Source: Chloroflexota bacterium
GTDB lineage: Bacteria; Chloroflexota; Anaerolineae; B4-G1; SLSP01
DNA length: 46,237 nucleotides
Reading direction: 5' to 3'
NCBI GenBank assembly: GCA_019873645.1
Contig: JAIOAX010000037.1
Span: 1 to 46,237, forward strand
Shown here in pieces: positions 38,500 to 46,237 of this stretch. Position 1 is the stretch's first letter; every line of letters begins with the position of its first letter. The notes beneath the pieces were generated by a model. The model saw only the letters and a list, made by a program, of their open reading frames with translations. It was not told the DNA's origin and did no database searches. A program made the translations under genes and the position numbers.

Positions 38500-38600
38500 C
38501 TCTGGCCTCCTTGAAAAGAGTTGCGCGTTAAAAGTTGCGAGTTGAAACTCACGCTGCTTTATATACCCGATTTCAAGAAATGCATAATCGTCTTTCGTTT

Positions 38601-38628
38601 TTGTCCCCTCTCTGTCCTGTGCTATAAT
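38601..38628 (+). promoter_or_regulatory. Promoter of the hsdRMS operon
   Basis: TTGTCC (38601-38606), 16-nt spacer, TATAAT (38623-38628). The leader is about 30 nt with no strong ribosome site before ATG 38667. Nearby GTTGCGCGTT/GTTGCGAGTT words (38521-38549) belong to another short word array. Confidence 0.65.
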
Positions 38629-38666
38629 CGAATCGGTCATTTGTTCTCAATTTACCGAGACCGCCG

Positions 38667-41363
38667 ATGTCGCTAAACGAAGCCGATACCCGCGCACAAT
38701 TGATTGACCCCCTGCTCAACTGCGCCGGCTGGACGCGCAGCCAGGTGACGCGCGAGCACTATTACCGCCCGGACTGGCAATACACGCCCGGACGGGTGGT
38801 GCTGCGCGGCGGACGCGCCCAACGCGACAAGCCGCGCGTGATGGATTACCTGCTCCGCTACACCGACGGCTTTCCCATCGCCGTGGTCGAGGCCAAGGCC
38901 GAAAGCCTGCCCGCTGCGGCCGGTCTGGAGCAGGCCATTCAATATGCCCGCGAAAACAACCTGATGTTTGCCTATGCCACCAACGGGCACGCAATCATCG
39001 AGTGGGACGGCTTTAGCAACACCACCCGCGAGGTCGCCGAGTTCCCCACGCCCGACGAACTGTGGACGCGCTGGGCGCTGAACACCGGCATCACCGACCC
39101 GGCCCAGGTGGCTTCCAGGGTCGCCGAACTGCGCCCGGTCTACGACGCGGCGCTGGCCGCCGCCCGCCGCCGCAATCCGCTGCTGCATCCCTACGCCCCG
39201 CCCGAACTGACGCGCGGCAGCGTCCCGCGCTATTTTCAAGAGGCGGCCATCCGCGAAACGCTTGTGCGGGTCATGCGCGGCCAGAAACGCATCCTGTTGA
39301 CCATGGCCACCGGCACCGGCAAGACCTTTACCGCCATGCAGATCGTCTGGAAACTGATCAAGTCAGAGTGGCTGTACGCACAAAAGGGTCGCCCCGGACG
39401 GGTGCTGTTCCTGGCCGACCGCCTGGTGTTGCGCGACCAGGCGTACAATACCTTCAGCCCCTTTGCGAGCAGTCACGGCGACCCGCGCTTTATGCTGGAC
39501 GGCGCGCGCCCCTTGAGCCTGCATCACGACCTCTATTTCGGCATCTATCAGACCCTGTGGAGCGAAAACGCCGACGGCGTGCGCCTCTTTGAGCAATTCC
39601 CGCCCGATTTTTTCGACATTGTCATCATTGACGAGGCCCATCGTTCCGGATTCGGCACGTGGAAGGAGATTCTGGACCACTTTGCCGGGGCCATCCACCT
39701 GGGGATGACCGCCACGCCCAGGCAGGATGAGAACGTGGACACCTACGCCTACTTTTGCGCCGAAGAGCCGGCCATCCCGCTCGACCCCGCCGACGCGAGC
39801 AAAGGCGTGATCCGCCGCCCGGCCTACTCGTACAGCCTGGGCCAGGGCATCGAGGACGGTTTTTTGGCGACCTACAAGGTCCATCGCGTGCGCACAAACC
39901 TGGACAAAGACGGCCTGCACATCGCGCAGGTGATCGAGCAGGGGGCCGAAATCATCGCCCCGCAGGAAGCCGCGCTGCGCGAGGACTATTACACGCCGCA
40001 GTTCGAGCGCGAAATCCGCCTGCCCGACCGCACAGCCACGCTCGTCCGTCACCTGGCCGGGTTGCTGCGGCAGTTCGGCGTGATGCACAAGACGATGGTC
40101 TTTTGCGTGGATATGGAGCACGCCCGTGAGGTGGCGCGCCTGCTCAACAACGAGTTTGCCGACCTGGGCCTGGGCGATGATTACGCCGTGCCGATCATCA
40201 GCGAAGAGGGCGAGCAGGGCCGTCGCTGGCTGGCCCATTTTCAGGACAGCGACCGCAAACTGCCGGTGGTCGCCACCACCGCCGAGCTGCTCTCGACCGG
40301 CGTGGATGTGCCGGCCTGCCGCAACATCGTCTTTATGAAAACGCTCTCCTCGCCGCTGCTGTTCAAGCAGATCATCGGGCGCGGCAGCCGCATTGACCCG
40401 GCCACCGGCAAACTGTGGTTCCGCATCATTGATTACACCGACGCCACCCGCCTGCTCGACCCCAAATGGGATCGCCCGCCCGCGCCGCCCGTCGCAGCGC
40501 CGCCCCCCGAACGGCAGACCGCCGCGCTGGAGGGCACGGTGCGCCTGGCCGGGACCGGCGACGTGATCCAGGGGGCGAGTGTATCTGTCACCGTGGCGCC
40601 CAACGACCAGCGCGGCCCCATCCTGACCGATGAGCGTGGCCGCTACCGCTTTGAGCACCTGCCCACCGGCAACGTCGGCGTGACCGCCTTTGGCCCACGG
40701 CTCAACCGCGTCCAGCGGACGGTCGCCACGGTCGCCGACCGGACGACGACGCTCGACCTGGAACTTGCCTTCGCCGACCCGCGCGGCGAGCGCACCATCA
40801 CCGTCAAAAACCTCCAGGTCACCATCGCCGAGGAAGCGGTCTTTTTGGTCGCCGGGCTGGACGAGCCGCTGACGCTGGAGCAGTACGTGGACTATTCGCG
40901 CGAAAAAGTGCTGGCGCTCCTGCCCGGCTGGGAGCAGTTGCAGCGCGCCTGGCAGGATGAAGCCGCGCGCCGGCAGGTGCGTGAGGCGCTGGAGCGGGCC
41001 AGCGTCCATCCCGAAGTGCTGGCCGAGGTGCTGGCCGTCCCCGAGGCCGACCCCCTTGACGTGCTGGCCTATGTCGCGTTTCAACGCCAGCCGATCCCCA
41101 CCCGCGCCGAGCGCGTGCGCCATTTTGTGGAACGCGAGGCGGGCTGGCTGGCGACGCTGTCCGCCGACGCGCGTGCGGTGGTCGAGGCGCTGCTGGACAA
41201 GTACCGCCTGAGCGGGGTGGACGAGATCACCAACCCGCGCGTCTTTCGTCTGCCGCCCTTCAAGGCGATGGGTGAACTGCGCGGCGTGACACAACGCTTT
41301 GGCGGCGCAGAGCCGCTGCGGCAGACGCTTCAAGACATCCAACGGAGACTGTATCAGATATGA
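38667..41363 (+). CDS. hsdR: Type I restriction endonuclease subunit R (EcoEI-type)
   Basis: An 898-residue HsdR. The nuclease PD-(D/E)XK site is D60...E75-A-K77; the helicase follows with Walker A MATGTGKTF (about 212-220), DEAHRSG (about 320-326) and TAELLSTGVDVPACRNIVFMK with QIIGRGSRID. Between the helicase and the EcoEI_R_C domain (about 705-898) sits a segment of about 80 residues (about 620-702) reading ALEGTVRLAGTGDVIQGASV, then RGRYRFEHLPTGN, and TLDLEL, like the carboxypeptidase regulatory/Cna-B beta sandwich of secreted proteins. It moves and cuts DNA with HsdM and HsdS. HsdM starts inside its stop (ATGA). Confidence 0.92.
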   Translation: MSLNEADTRAQLIDPLLNCAGWTRSQVTREHYYRPDWQYTPGRVVLRGGRAQRDKPRVMDYLLRYTDGFPIAVVEAKAESLPAAAGLEQAIQYARENNLMFAYATNGHAIIEWDGFSNTTREVAEFPTPDELWTRWALNTGITDPAQVASRVAELRPVYDAALAAARRRNPLLHPYAPPELTRGSVPRYFQEAAIRETLVRVMRGQKRILLTMATGTGKTFTAMQIVWKLIKSEWLYAQKGRPGRVLFLADRLVLRDQAYNTFSPFASSHGDPRFMLDGARPLSLHHDLYFGIYQTLWSENADGVRLFEQFPPDFFDIVIIDEAHRSGFGTWKEILDHFAGAIHLGMTATPRQDENVDTYAYFCAEEPAIPLDPADASKGVIRRPAYSYSLGQGIEDGFLATYKVHRVRTNLDKDGLHIAQVIEQGAEIIAPQEAALREDYYTPQFEREIRLPDRTATLVRHLAGLLRQFGVMHKTMVFCVDMEHAREVARLLNNEFADLGLGDDYAVPIISEEGEQGRRWLAHFQDSDRKLPVVATTAELLSTGVDVPACRNIVFMKTLSSPLLFKQIIGRGSRIDPATGKLWFRIIDYTDATRLLDPKWDRPPAPPVAAPPPERQTAALEGTVRLAGTGDVIQGASVSVTVAPNDQRGPILTDERGRYRFEHLPTGNVGVTAFGPRLNRVQRTVATVADRTTTLDLELAFADPRGERTITVKNLQVTIAEEAVFLVAGLDEPLTLEQYVDYSREKVLALLPGWEQLQRAWQDEAARRQVREALERASVHPEVLAEVLAVPEADPLDVLAYVAFQRQPIPTRAERVRHFVEREAGWLATLSADARAVVEALLDKYRLSGVDEITNPRVFRLPPFKAMGELRGVTQRFGGAEPLRQTLQDIQRRLYQI

Positions 41364-42973
41364 GCATCCCGGCCACACGGCTGAACGAGAACCTGAGCAA
41401 CGAAATGTGGCGCGCCTGCGACATTTTGCGGCGCGATAACAACGTCGGCGGGGTGATGGCCTATACCGAACACCTGGCCTGGCTGATGTTCCTCAAGTTT
41501 CTGGACGAAGAGGAAAAGAAACGCGCCGAAGAAGCCGCGTTTGAAGGGCAAGCCTACACGCCCGTCCTGCAAGGCGACCTGGCCTGGGACGCCTGGGCCG
41601 GCCCGGCGGCGTTAGAGCGGTGGGACTCGCAAAAGGGTGAACTGGTCGCCTTTGTGCGGGGACGGCTGTTGCCCGGCCTGGCGGGCCTTTCCGGCTCGCC
41701 GCTGGCGCAAACGGTGGCCAAACTCTTTTCCGACGAGACGGTCGGCGACCAGACGGTGGTGCGCAACGTGCCGGTCTGCGCGTCGGATTACAACCTCAAG
41801 CAGGTTATCCAGATCATCAACCAGATTCACTTTGACCGCGACGAGGATTTTTTCACCATCACCCGCTTTTACGAAGACCTGCTGGCGCGGATGGGGCAGG
41901 AGAACCAGATCGCCGGCGAGTTCCACACCCCGCGCCCGATCATCCGCTTTATGGTCGAGGTGATGGACCCGCAGATCGGCGAGACGGTCTACGACCCGGC
42001 AGCCGGCTCGGCAGGCTTTTTGGCGCAAGCCTACCTGCACATGCAGCGGCAGGTCAAGACGCTGGAAGACGACCAGACCTTGCAGAGCCGCACCTTTTAC
42101 GGGCAGGAGAAAAAGGGGCTGGCGGCGTTGTTGGGGACGATGAACCTGGTGCTGCACGGGGTGACCACGCCCAACATCGCCCGCATCAACACGCTGGAAG
42201 AGGACGTGCGCGGCAGCGTCGCGCCGCGCTACGACATCGTGCTGACCAACCCGCCCTTTGGCGGCAAAGAGGGCGCGCACATCCAGAACAATTTCAACAT
42301 CAAGAGCAACGCCACCGAACTGCTCTTTTTGCAGCACATCCTCAAAAAACTCAAGGTCACGCCGGACGCCCGCGCGGCGGTGGTCGTGCCGGAGGGGACG
42401 CTCTTTCGCGGCGGCGCGTTTGCCGAGGTCAAGCAAATCCTGCTGGAAGATTTCCACCTCTTTGCCGTGGTCAGCCTGCCGCCGGGGGCCTTTGCGCCCT
42501 ATTCCGATGTGAAAACCGCGCTGCTCTTTTTCCGCCGCGCCGAAGGCAGCCTGACGCGCAATCCGCTGGCGCGCGAGGAGACCTGGTATTACGAATTGCC
42601 CCTGCCTGCCGGCCTGAAAAAGTTCAGCAAGGGCAGCCCGATCCTCGACGAACATTTTGCCGAAGCGCGCCAACTGTGGGCGCAGTGGAAACGGTGGATA
42701 GACGGGCAGGGCGAGCGCCCCTTCCCCCTGGCCGCCGACCTGCGCGCCGCTCCCCAATCGCCAATCGAAAATCGAAGATCCTGGGTGGAAACGCTCGCCG
42801 ACCTGCGCGCCCGCGCCTGCGACCTGAGCGCGCGCAACCCCCATCAGAACGAGCGCGAGAGCCTGCCGCCGCCGGCCGAGATCACCGCCCGGCTGCTGGA
42901 GCGTCAACGTGAGTTCCAGAGCATCCTGGAGCGTTTGCACGAGATGGTGAGCAATGGCGAAGACGAGATATAA
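41360..42973 (+). CDS. hsdM: Type I restriction-modification methyltransferase subunit M
   Basis: A 537-residue adenine methyltransferase. The N-terminal domain (LSNEMWRACDILRRDNNVGGVMAYTEHLAWLMFLKFLDEEE) is the standard HsdM lead, followed by SAM motif DPAAGSAGFL (about 213-222) and catalytic NPPFGGKE (about 296-303). GEFHTPRPIIRFMVEVM precedes motif I. The ATGA overlap with hsdR shows coupling. At its 3' end the start of a REP-type transposase gene overlaps by 20 nt, so hsdM and hsdS are split by an extra gene. The last residues (ILERLHEMVSNGEDEI) are ordinary for HsdM and the transposase insertion did not truncate it. Confidence 0.93.
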   Translation: MSIPATRLNENLSNEMWRACDILRRDNNVGGVMAYTEHLAWLMFLKFLDEEEKKRAEEAAFEGQAYTPVLQGDLAWDAWAGPAALERWDSQKGELVAFVRGRLLPGLAGLSGSPLAQTVAKLFSDETVGDQTVVRNVPVCASDYNLKQVIQIINQIHFDRDEDFFTITRFYEDLLARMGQENQIAGEFHTPRPIIRFMVEVMDPQIGETVYDPAAGSAGFLAQAYLHMQRQVKTLEDDQTLQSRTFYGQEKKGLAALLGTMNLVLHGVTTPNIARINTLEEDVRGSVAPRYDIVLTNPPFGGKEGAHIQNNFNIKSNATELLFLQHILKKLKVTPDARAAVVVPEGTLFRGGAFAEVKQILLEDFHLFAVVSLPPGAFAPYSDVKTALLFFRRAEGSLTRNPLAREETWYYELPLPAGLKKFSKGSPILDEHFAEARQLWAQWKRWIDGQGERPFPLAADLRAAPQSPIENRRSWVETLADLRARACDLSARNPHQNERESLPPPAEITARLLERQREFQSILERLHEMVSNGEDEI

Positions 42974-43727
42974 CCCCGCAATCCACCACCGGCGTTCCAT
43001 CCGCCTGCCGGGCTATGATTACACCCGGCCCGGCGCCTATTTCGTGACCCTGTGCGTGCAGGACCGCCGCTGCGTGTTGGGAGAAATCCGGCGCGGGGCG
43101 ATGGTCTTTTCCGAATGGGGGCGCATCGTCGCGCAAACGTGGACGTGGTTGCGCGACCAATACCCTTACGTGGCTTTGGACGTGTGGGTGGTGATGCCCA
43201 ACCATTTCCACGGCATCATCGTGTTGACGGATGACGTTCGGGGGATGGGCGCGTCGGTCGCGGGGGTGGGGACGTCCGTCGCGGGGGTGGGGGCTTTCTT
43301 CGCGCGCGTTGGGGCGTCCGTCGTGGACGTTGGGGCGTCGGTCGCGGGGGTGGGCGCGTCCGTCGTGGACGTGGGGGCGCGTCGCGACGCGCCCCTACGG
43401 TACGACGCGCCCCAACCCGACGCGCCCCCGATCAAACGTAAACCGTTGGGGCAATTGATCGGCGCGTTCAAAACGGTATCCACCAAACACATCAACGCAA
43501 TGCAGGGGACGCCGGGGACGCGGTTCTGGCAACGCGATTATTACGAACACATCGTGCGCGACGAACGCGATTTGGAGCGCATCCGGCGCTACATCATCAA
43601 CAACCCGCGCCGCTGGCAAGAGGACCGCGACAACCTGACCAACATCCGCCGTCTGCCGCCGCCGTCCGTCGTCGAAGACTATTTGAGGGATATGGAAGGT
43701 TACGCAGAGGATGGGGAGGAGAGGTGA
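42954..43727 (+). CDS. REP-associated tyrosine transposase (Y1/RAYT type) inside the hsd operon
   Basis: A 257-residue IS200-like/Y1 transposase of the REP-associated group. It has the Y1 N-terminus (RRSIRLPGYDYTRPGAYFVTLCVQDR), the HUH motif in VVMPNHFHGIIVL (about 80-92), and the catalytic Tyr in FWQRDYYEHIVRDERDLERIRRYI (about 196-220). Residues about 97-160 are an insertion of low-complexity VxGVGASV repeats plus an Arg/Asp/Ala/Pro stretch, coded by a repeat array with a perfect palindrome. The gene starts inside hsdM and its TGA overlaps the hsdS ATG, so it is translated as part of the operon. No end sequences of an IS are seen around it. Confidence 0.88.
   Translation: MAKTRYNPAIHHRRSIRLPGYDYTRPGAYFVTLCVQDRRCVLGEIRRGAMVFSEWGRIVAQTWTWLRDQYPYVALDVWVVMPNHFHGIIVLTDDVRGMGASVAGVGTSVAGVGAFFARVGASVVDVGASVAGVGASVVDVGARRDAPLRYDAPQPDAPPIKRKPLGQLIGAFKTVSTKHINAMQGTPGTRFWQRDYYEHIVRDERDLERIRRYIINNPRRWQEDRDNLTNIRRLPPPSVVEDYLRDMEGYAEDGEER
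43241..43435. repeat. In-frame repeat array with perfect REP-like palindrome in the transposase gene
   Basis: GCGTCGGTCGCGGGGGTGGG-type units alternate with GTCCGTCGTGGACGTGGG. They end in a perfect 22-nt palindrome at 43374-43395 (GGGGCGCGTCG and its complement) followed by CTACGGTACGACGCGCCCC, which repeats one arm. Length keeps the frame. Confidence 0.85.
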
Positions 43728-44950
43728 TGGTTAAACTTGGCGAATTGTGTCAGTTTGTGAGTGGTGGTACCCCAAGAAGAGATATCGAGAAATACTATAC
43801 CGGAGATATGCCCTGGATAACTGGTGCAGATATTGTAGATGATCGAATTCAAGAACCCAGGTGCTACATCACCCAGGAAGCCATCGAGAACTCAGCAACC
43901 AATATTGTACCGGCCGGAAATATTCTGCTTGTGACACGAACGGGTGTGGGTAAAGTAGCAATCAATGAACAGGATATTTGCATAAGTCAAGATTTTACAG
44001 GTCTGATTCCCGATCGCCGAAGGGTAGATATAAAGTACCTATATCATTTTCTTCGAAATAGCAAAGATTACTTTATCGAGAATCAGAGAGGAGCAACAAT
44101 TAAGGGTGTAACTCGTGAGGTAGTGAAAAATCTTGAAGTTCCCCTTCCCTACCCCTCCGACCCGGCGCGCTCGCTGGCCGAACAGCGGCGCATCGTCGCG
44201 CGGCTGGAGGCGCTGCTGGGCGAGGTCCGCGAGATGCGCAAGTTACAGGCCACCATCGAAGCGGACGTGGGCCGGTTGATGGAGGCGGCGCTGGGGGAGG
44301 TGTTTCCTGACATTTCTGACGAGGCACAAGTTAAGAAATGGGGCTGGGAGATTTACGCCATTGAAGAAATTAGTACACCGCCCCAATATGGTTATACCGC
44401 TTCTGCCCACCAAGAACCTATTGGTCCAAAATTTCTTCGCATTACCGACATTCAAGATGGATTTGTGGATTGGGATACAGTGCCACACTGCAAAATTCAA
44501 GAAAATCAAATTGCCAAGTATGAATTGAAAAGCGGAGATATTGTATTTGCACGTTCTGGAGCAACTACCGGCAAAACTTATCTGATTACTAACCCACCCA
44601 AAGCCGTTTTTGCTTCCTATCTCATAAGAATCAGAATTCAGGAAAAAAGTATTCCGGAATATGTCTTTTGGTTTTTCCAATCACCCCAATATTGGAAGCA
44701 AATCACCCTACGCGGCGGCGCGCAGCCCAATATGAATGCCCAACTATTGAAACAAGTGTGCATTCCCATCCCCTACCCTGCTGACCCGGCGCAATCGATG
44801 GCCGAACAACACCGCATCGTCGCGCGGCTGGACGCCGTGCAGGCGGAGGTGAACGCTGCCCGGCGGCTGGCCGCGCACGACCGGCAAGCCCTGGAGCAGT
44901 TGGAGCAGTCCATCCTGGCGGCGGCGTTTCGGGGGGAGATGCAGGGCTAA
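43727..44950 (+). CDS. hsdS: Type I restriction-modification specificity subunit S
   Basis: About 407 residues. Two target-recognition domains (about 1-140 and 200-345) each end in a conserved helix region: YPSDPARSLAEQRRIVARLEALLGEVREM and YPADPAQSMAEQHRIVARLDAVQAEVNAARRL. The recognition domains are coded by AT-rich DNA, with GC-rich DNA for the conserved parts, a sign of domain exchange. ATG 43727 overlaps the transposase stop (TGATG) and has GGAGG before it; GTG 43724 is in frame too. It dictates the DNA sequence read by HsdM/HsdR; the sequence itself cannot be inferred. Confidence 0.9.
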   Translation: MVKLGELCQFVSGGTPRRDIEKYYTGDMPWITGADIVDDRIQEPRCYITQEAIENSATNIVPAGNILLVTRTGVGKVAINEQDICISQDFTGLIPDRRRVDIKYLYHFLRNSKDYFIENQRGATIKGVTREVVKNLEVPLPYPSDPARSLAEQRRIVARLEALLGEVREMRKLQATIEADVGRLMEAALGEVFPDISDEAQVKKWGWEIYAIEEISTPPQYGYTASAHQEPIGPKFLRITDIQDGFVDWDTVPHCKIQENQIAKYELKSGDIVFARSGATTGKTYLITNPPKAVFASYLIRIRIQEKSIPEYVFWFFQSPQYWKQITLRGGAQPNMNAQLLKQVCIPIPYPADPAQSMAEQHRIVARLDAVQAEVNAARRLAAHDRQALEQLEQSILAAAFRGEMQG

Positions 44951-44969
44951 AAGTCGCTTTTCATCGGCC

Positions 44970-44998
44970 TTGCACCCCTTACGGGAAACGGGTACAAT
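44970..44998 (+). promoter_or_regulatory. Promoter of the AAA-ATPase gene
   Basis: TTGCAC (44970-44975), 17-nt spacer, TACAAT (44993-44998). The leader of about 98 nt is almost entirely word array. Confidence 0.65.
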
Positions 44999-44999
44999 A

Positions 45000-45092
45000 G
45001 GGATTAGGGATTAGAGAGCAGAGATTAGGGAGCAGGATAACCGTGCTGCTGACGGCTGATAGCTGAAAGCTGATGGCTGACCGCTGACCGCT
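45000..45092. repeat. Word arrays in the AAA-ATPase leader
   Basis: GGGATTAGGGATTAGAGAGC and AGATTAGGGAGCAGG (45000-45033), then GGCTGATAGCTGAAAGCTGA and GGCTGACCGCTGACCGC (about 45054-45092). The array ends just before the GGAGG of the gene. Confidence 0.7.
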
Positions 45093-45103
45093 TTGGAGGC
45101 ATA

Positions 45104-46237
45104 ATGAATCGGGTGAAACGCATCCCCTACGGCATCGCCGACTATCGGCGGATGAAGCTGGACAATATGTACTATGTGGATAAGACGCGCTTTATCCCGC
45201 AGATCGAGGCCGCGCCGTACTACCTGTTCCTCATCCGCCCGCGCCGTTTTGGCAAGACACTGTGGCTGTCGCTGATGCAGCATTACTACGACATCAATGC
45301 CAGAGATGAATTTGACGCACTGTTCGGCGACACCTGGATCGGCGCCCATCCCACGCCGGATCGCAACAGTTACCTGGTGATGGCATTCAACTTTGCACAG
45401 ATCAATCCCGACGTGCGTTTCGTGCAGGCGTCTTTTGAGGATAACGGTCGCACAGTGGTCGAGGGCTTTATGCGCCGATACGCGCAGTTTTTCAGCGCCG
45501 CTGAACAACAGGTCGTGTTGACCCAGCCCACGCTGGATGCACAACTGCGGCGGGTATTTACGTATGTAGCCGAAAAGGGACTAAAGCTCTATCTGCTGAT
45601 AGACGAATACGACAACTTTGCCAACACCATTCTGACGACCGCAGGTGAAATGGCCTACCGCGATTTGACGCACGGGGCCGGTTTCTTCCGCTACTTTTTT
45701 AACCTGCTCAAGGGGGCCACCTCCGGCACCATGAGCGGCATCGCGCGGATGTTCATCACCGGCGTCTCGCCGATCACGATGGACGACGTGACCAGCGGGT
45801 TCAATATCGGTCGGAACGTCAGCCTGCAGGCCGGTTTCAATGAACTGCTTGGCTTTACCGAAGAGGAAACCCGCGCCCTTTTGAACTATTACCACGACGC
45901 CGGAGAATTACGCCTGGACGTGGAAGACTGCCTGCGCGCGATGGCCGATTGGTATGGCCGTTATCGTTTTTCATCGCAGGCTCAGACCTATCTCTTTAAC
46001 AGCGATATGGTGTTGTATTTTCTGTCAGAAGCCGTGGCCTCTGGGACTTTACCCGAACAATGGCTCGACCAAAATATCCGCACCGATTACGGCAAACTGC
46101 GCCACCTGCTGACGGTAGACCGGCGGCTGAACGGCAATTTCAGCCGCCTGCGCGAGATTCTGGAGACCGGCGAGACGGCGGCCAACATCGTCACCAGCTT
46201 CCCGGTGGAGCGCCTGACCGACGAGAACAACTTTGTC
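45104..46237 (+). CDS. AAA-ATPase-like/DUF1703 (PD-(D/E)XK nuclease-associated) protein, 3' end cut off
   Basis: The frame is open to the window end (378 codons seen). It opens MNRVKRIPYGIADYRRMKLDNMYYVDKTRFI, the typical start of AAA-ATPase-like proteins with DUF1703, and has the P-loop-like LIRPRRFGKTLWLSLM (about 46-61). Walker B-like LYLLIDEYDNFAN (about 162-174) and RMFITGVSPITMDDVTSGFNIG follow. Complete members end with a PD-(D/E)XK nuclease domain, out of view here. ATG 45104 follows GGAGG at 4 nt. Such genes occur in many copies in Chloroflexota and other bacteria; the role is unproven. Its place after hsdS leaves a defence role open but unsupported. Confidence 0.85.
   Translation, partial: MNRVKRIPYGIADYRRMKLDNMYYVDKTRFIPQIEAAPYYLFLIRPRRFGKTLWLSLMQHYYDINARDEFDALFGDTWIGAHPTPDRNSYLVMAFNFAQINPDVRFVQASFEDNGRTVVEGFMRRYAQFFSAAEQQVVLTQPTLDAQLRRVFTYVAEKGLKLYLLIDEYDNFANTILTTAGEMAYRDLTHGAGFFRYFFNLLKGATSGTMSGIARMFITGVSPITMDDVTSGFNIGRNVSLQAGFNELLGFTEEETRALLNYYHDAGELRLDVEDCLRAMADWYGRYRFSSQAQTYLFNSDMVLYFLSEAVASGTLPEQWLDQNIRTDYGKLRHLLTVDRRLNGNFSRLREILETGETAANIVTSFPVERLTDENNFV

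Noticed and set aside
38500..38640. N-terminal extension of the nitroreductase
   Set aside because: ATG 38499 has a GGAGG ribosome site and begins at the family's usual start; the extension overlaps the hsdR promoter region.
39363..41378. Very long antisense frame (671 codons) opposite hsdR
   Set aside because: GC-rich coding DNA keeps complementary frames open; the product is low-complexity Arg/Gly/Val/His-rich, has no recognisable motif, and the sense strand carries clear hsdR motifs.
41612..43000. Antisense frame (462 codons) opposite hsdM
   Set aside because: Same reason: shadow frame of hsdM with His/Arg/Gln-rich composition and no known domain.

Overview
The window reads as a chromosomal fragment of a GC-rich, probably uncultured member of the Chloroflexota (Anaerolineae-like). 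That is inference. It rests on Thr/Pro-rich lipoproteins, a DUF3662-FHA/FHA pair, a DUF2270 membrane protein, a Yip1/ABC/CARDB/MacB cluster, an aldehyde:ferredoxin oxidoreductase pair and an EcoEI-type restriction system. I see no rRNA, tRNA or CRISPR array. Most genes are ordinary housekeeping or cell-envelope genes separated by short gaps.

Layout. 1-5.7 kb: transposase tail, orphan peptide-binding lipoprotein, short-chain dehydrogenase, FHA pair, RmlD-like reductase. 5.8-9.2 kb: a 110-bp MITE in front of a giant O-antigen ligase-like protein that carries a glycosidase-like domain without its catalytic glutamates. 9.2-15.4 kb: toastrack lipoprotein, DUF4230 protein, truD, metallo-hydrolase, a UPF0175/DUF3368 toxin-antitoxin pair and murJ. 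15.5-18.2 kb: a P-loop ATPase plus TPR protein pair, the ATPase broken by one in-frame TAG. 18.2-22 kb: degenerate GH35 protein and a lipoprotein efflux adaptor. 22.4-24.6 kb: four-cluster ferredoxin and tungsten oxidoreductase. 24.6-27.7 kb: SLC13-type transporter divergent from a DUF2270 fusion protein, with facing promoters. 27.8-33.4 kb: Yip1 protein, ABC ATPase, nucleotidyltransferase with a truncated HEPN partner, secreted CARDB protein, MacB-like permease. 33.5-38.6 kb: xseA with a small membrane protein, SprT-like protein, methyltransferase-nucleotidyltransferase fusion, nitroreductase. 38.6-45 kb: an hsdR-hsdM-hsdS operon with a REP-associated (Y1) transposase gene lodged between hsdM and hsdS. 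45.1 kb to the end: the start of an AAA-ATPase/DUF1703-type protein.

The most striking window-wide feature is that many intergenic gaps are filled with short 'word' arrays (for example runs of GCTGATTC, GGTAACTGGTAATTGG, GTTGGAACGTTGG). Some loci share the same words, several arrays are head-to-head inverted, and in six genes the stop codon itself lies inside an array. Together with the Y1 transposase that carries a perfect REP-like palindrome inside its own reading frame, this is the best candidate for an undescribed system. The split ATPase/TPR pair and the two glycosidase homologues that have lost their catalytic motifs come next.

Promoters of a common form (TTGNNN, 16-17 nt spacer, TATAAT/TACAAT) can be read at several places. 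At least two place the start codon at the predicted transcription start, which suggests leaderless mRNAs. All functions are assigned by reading motifs; nothing was searched against a database.
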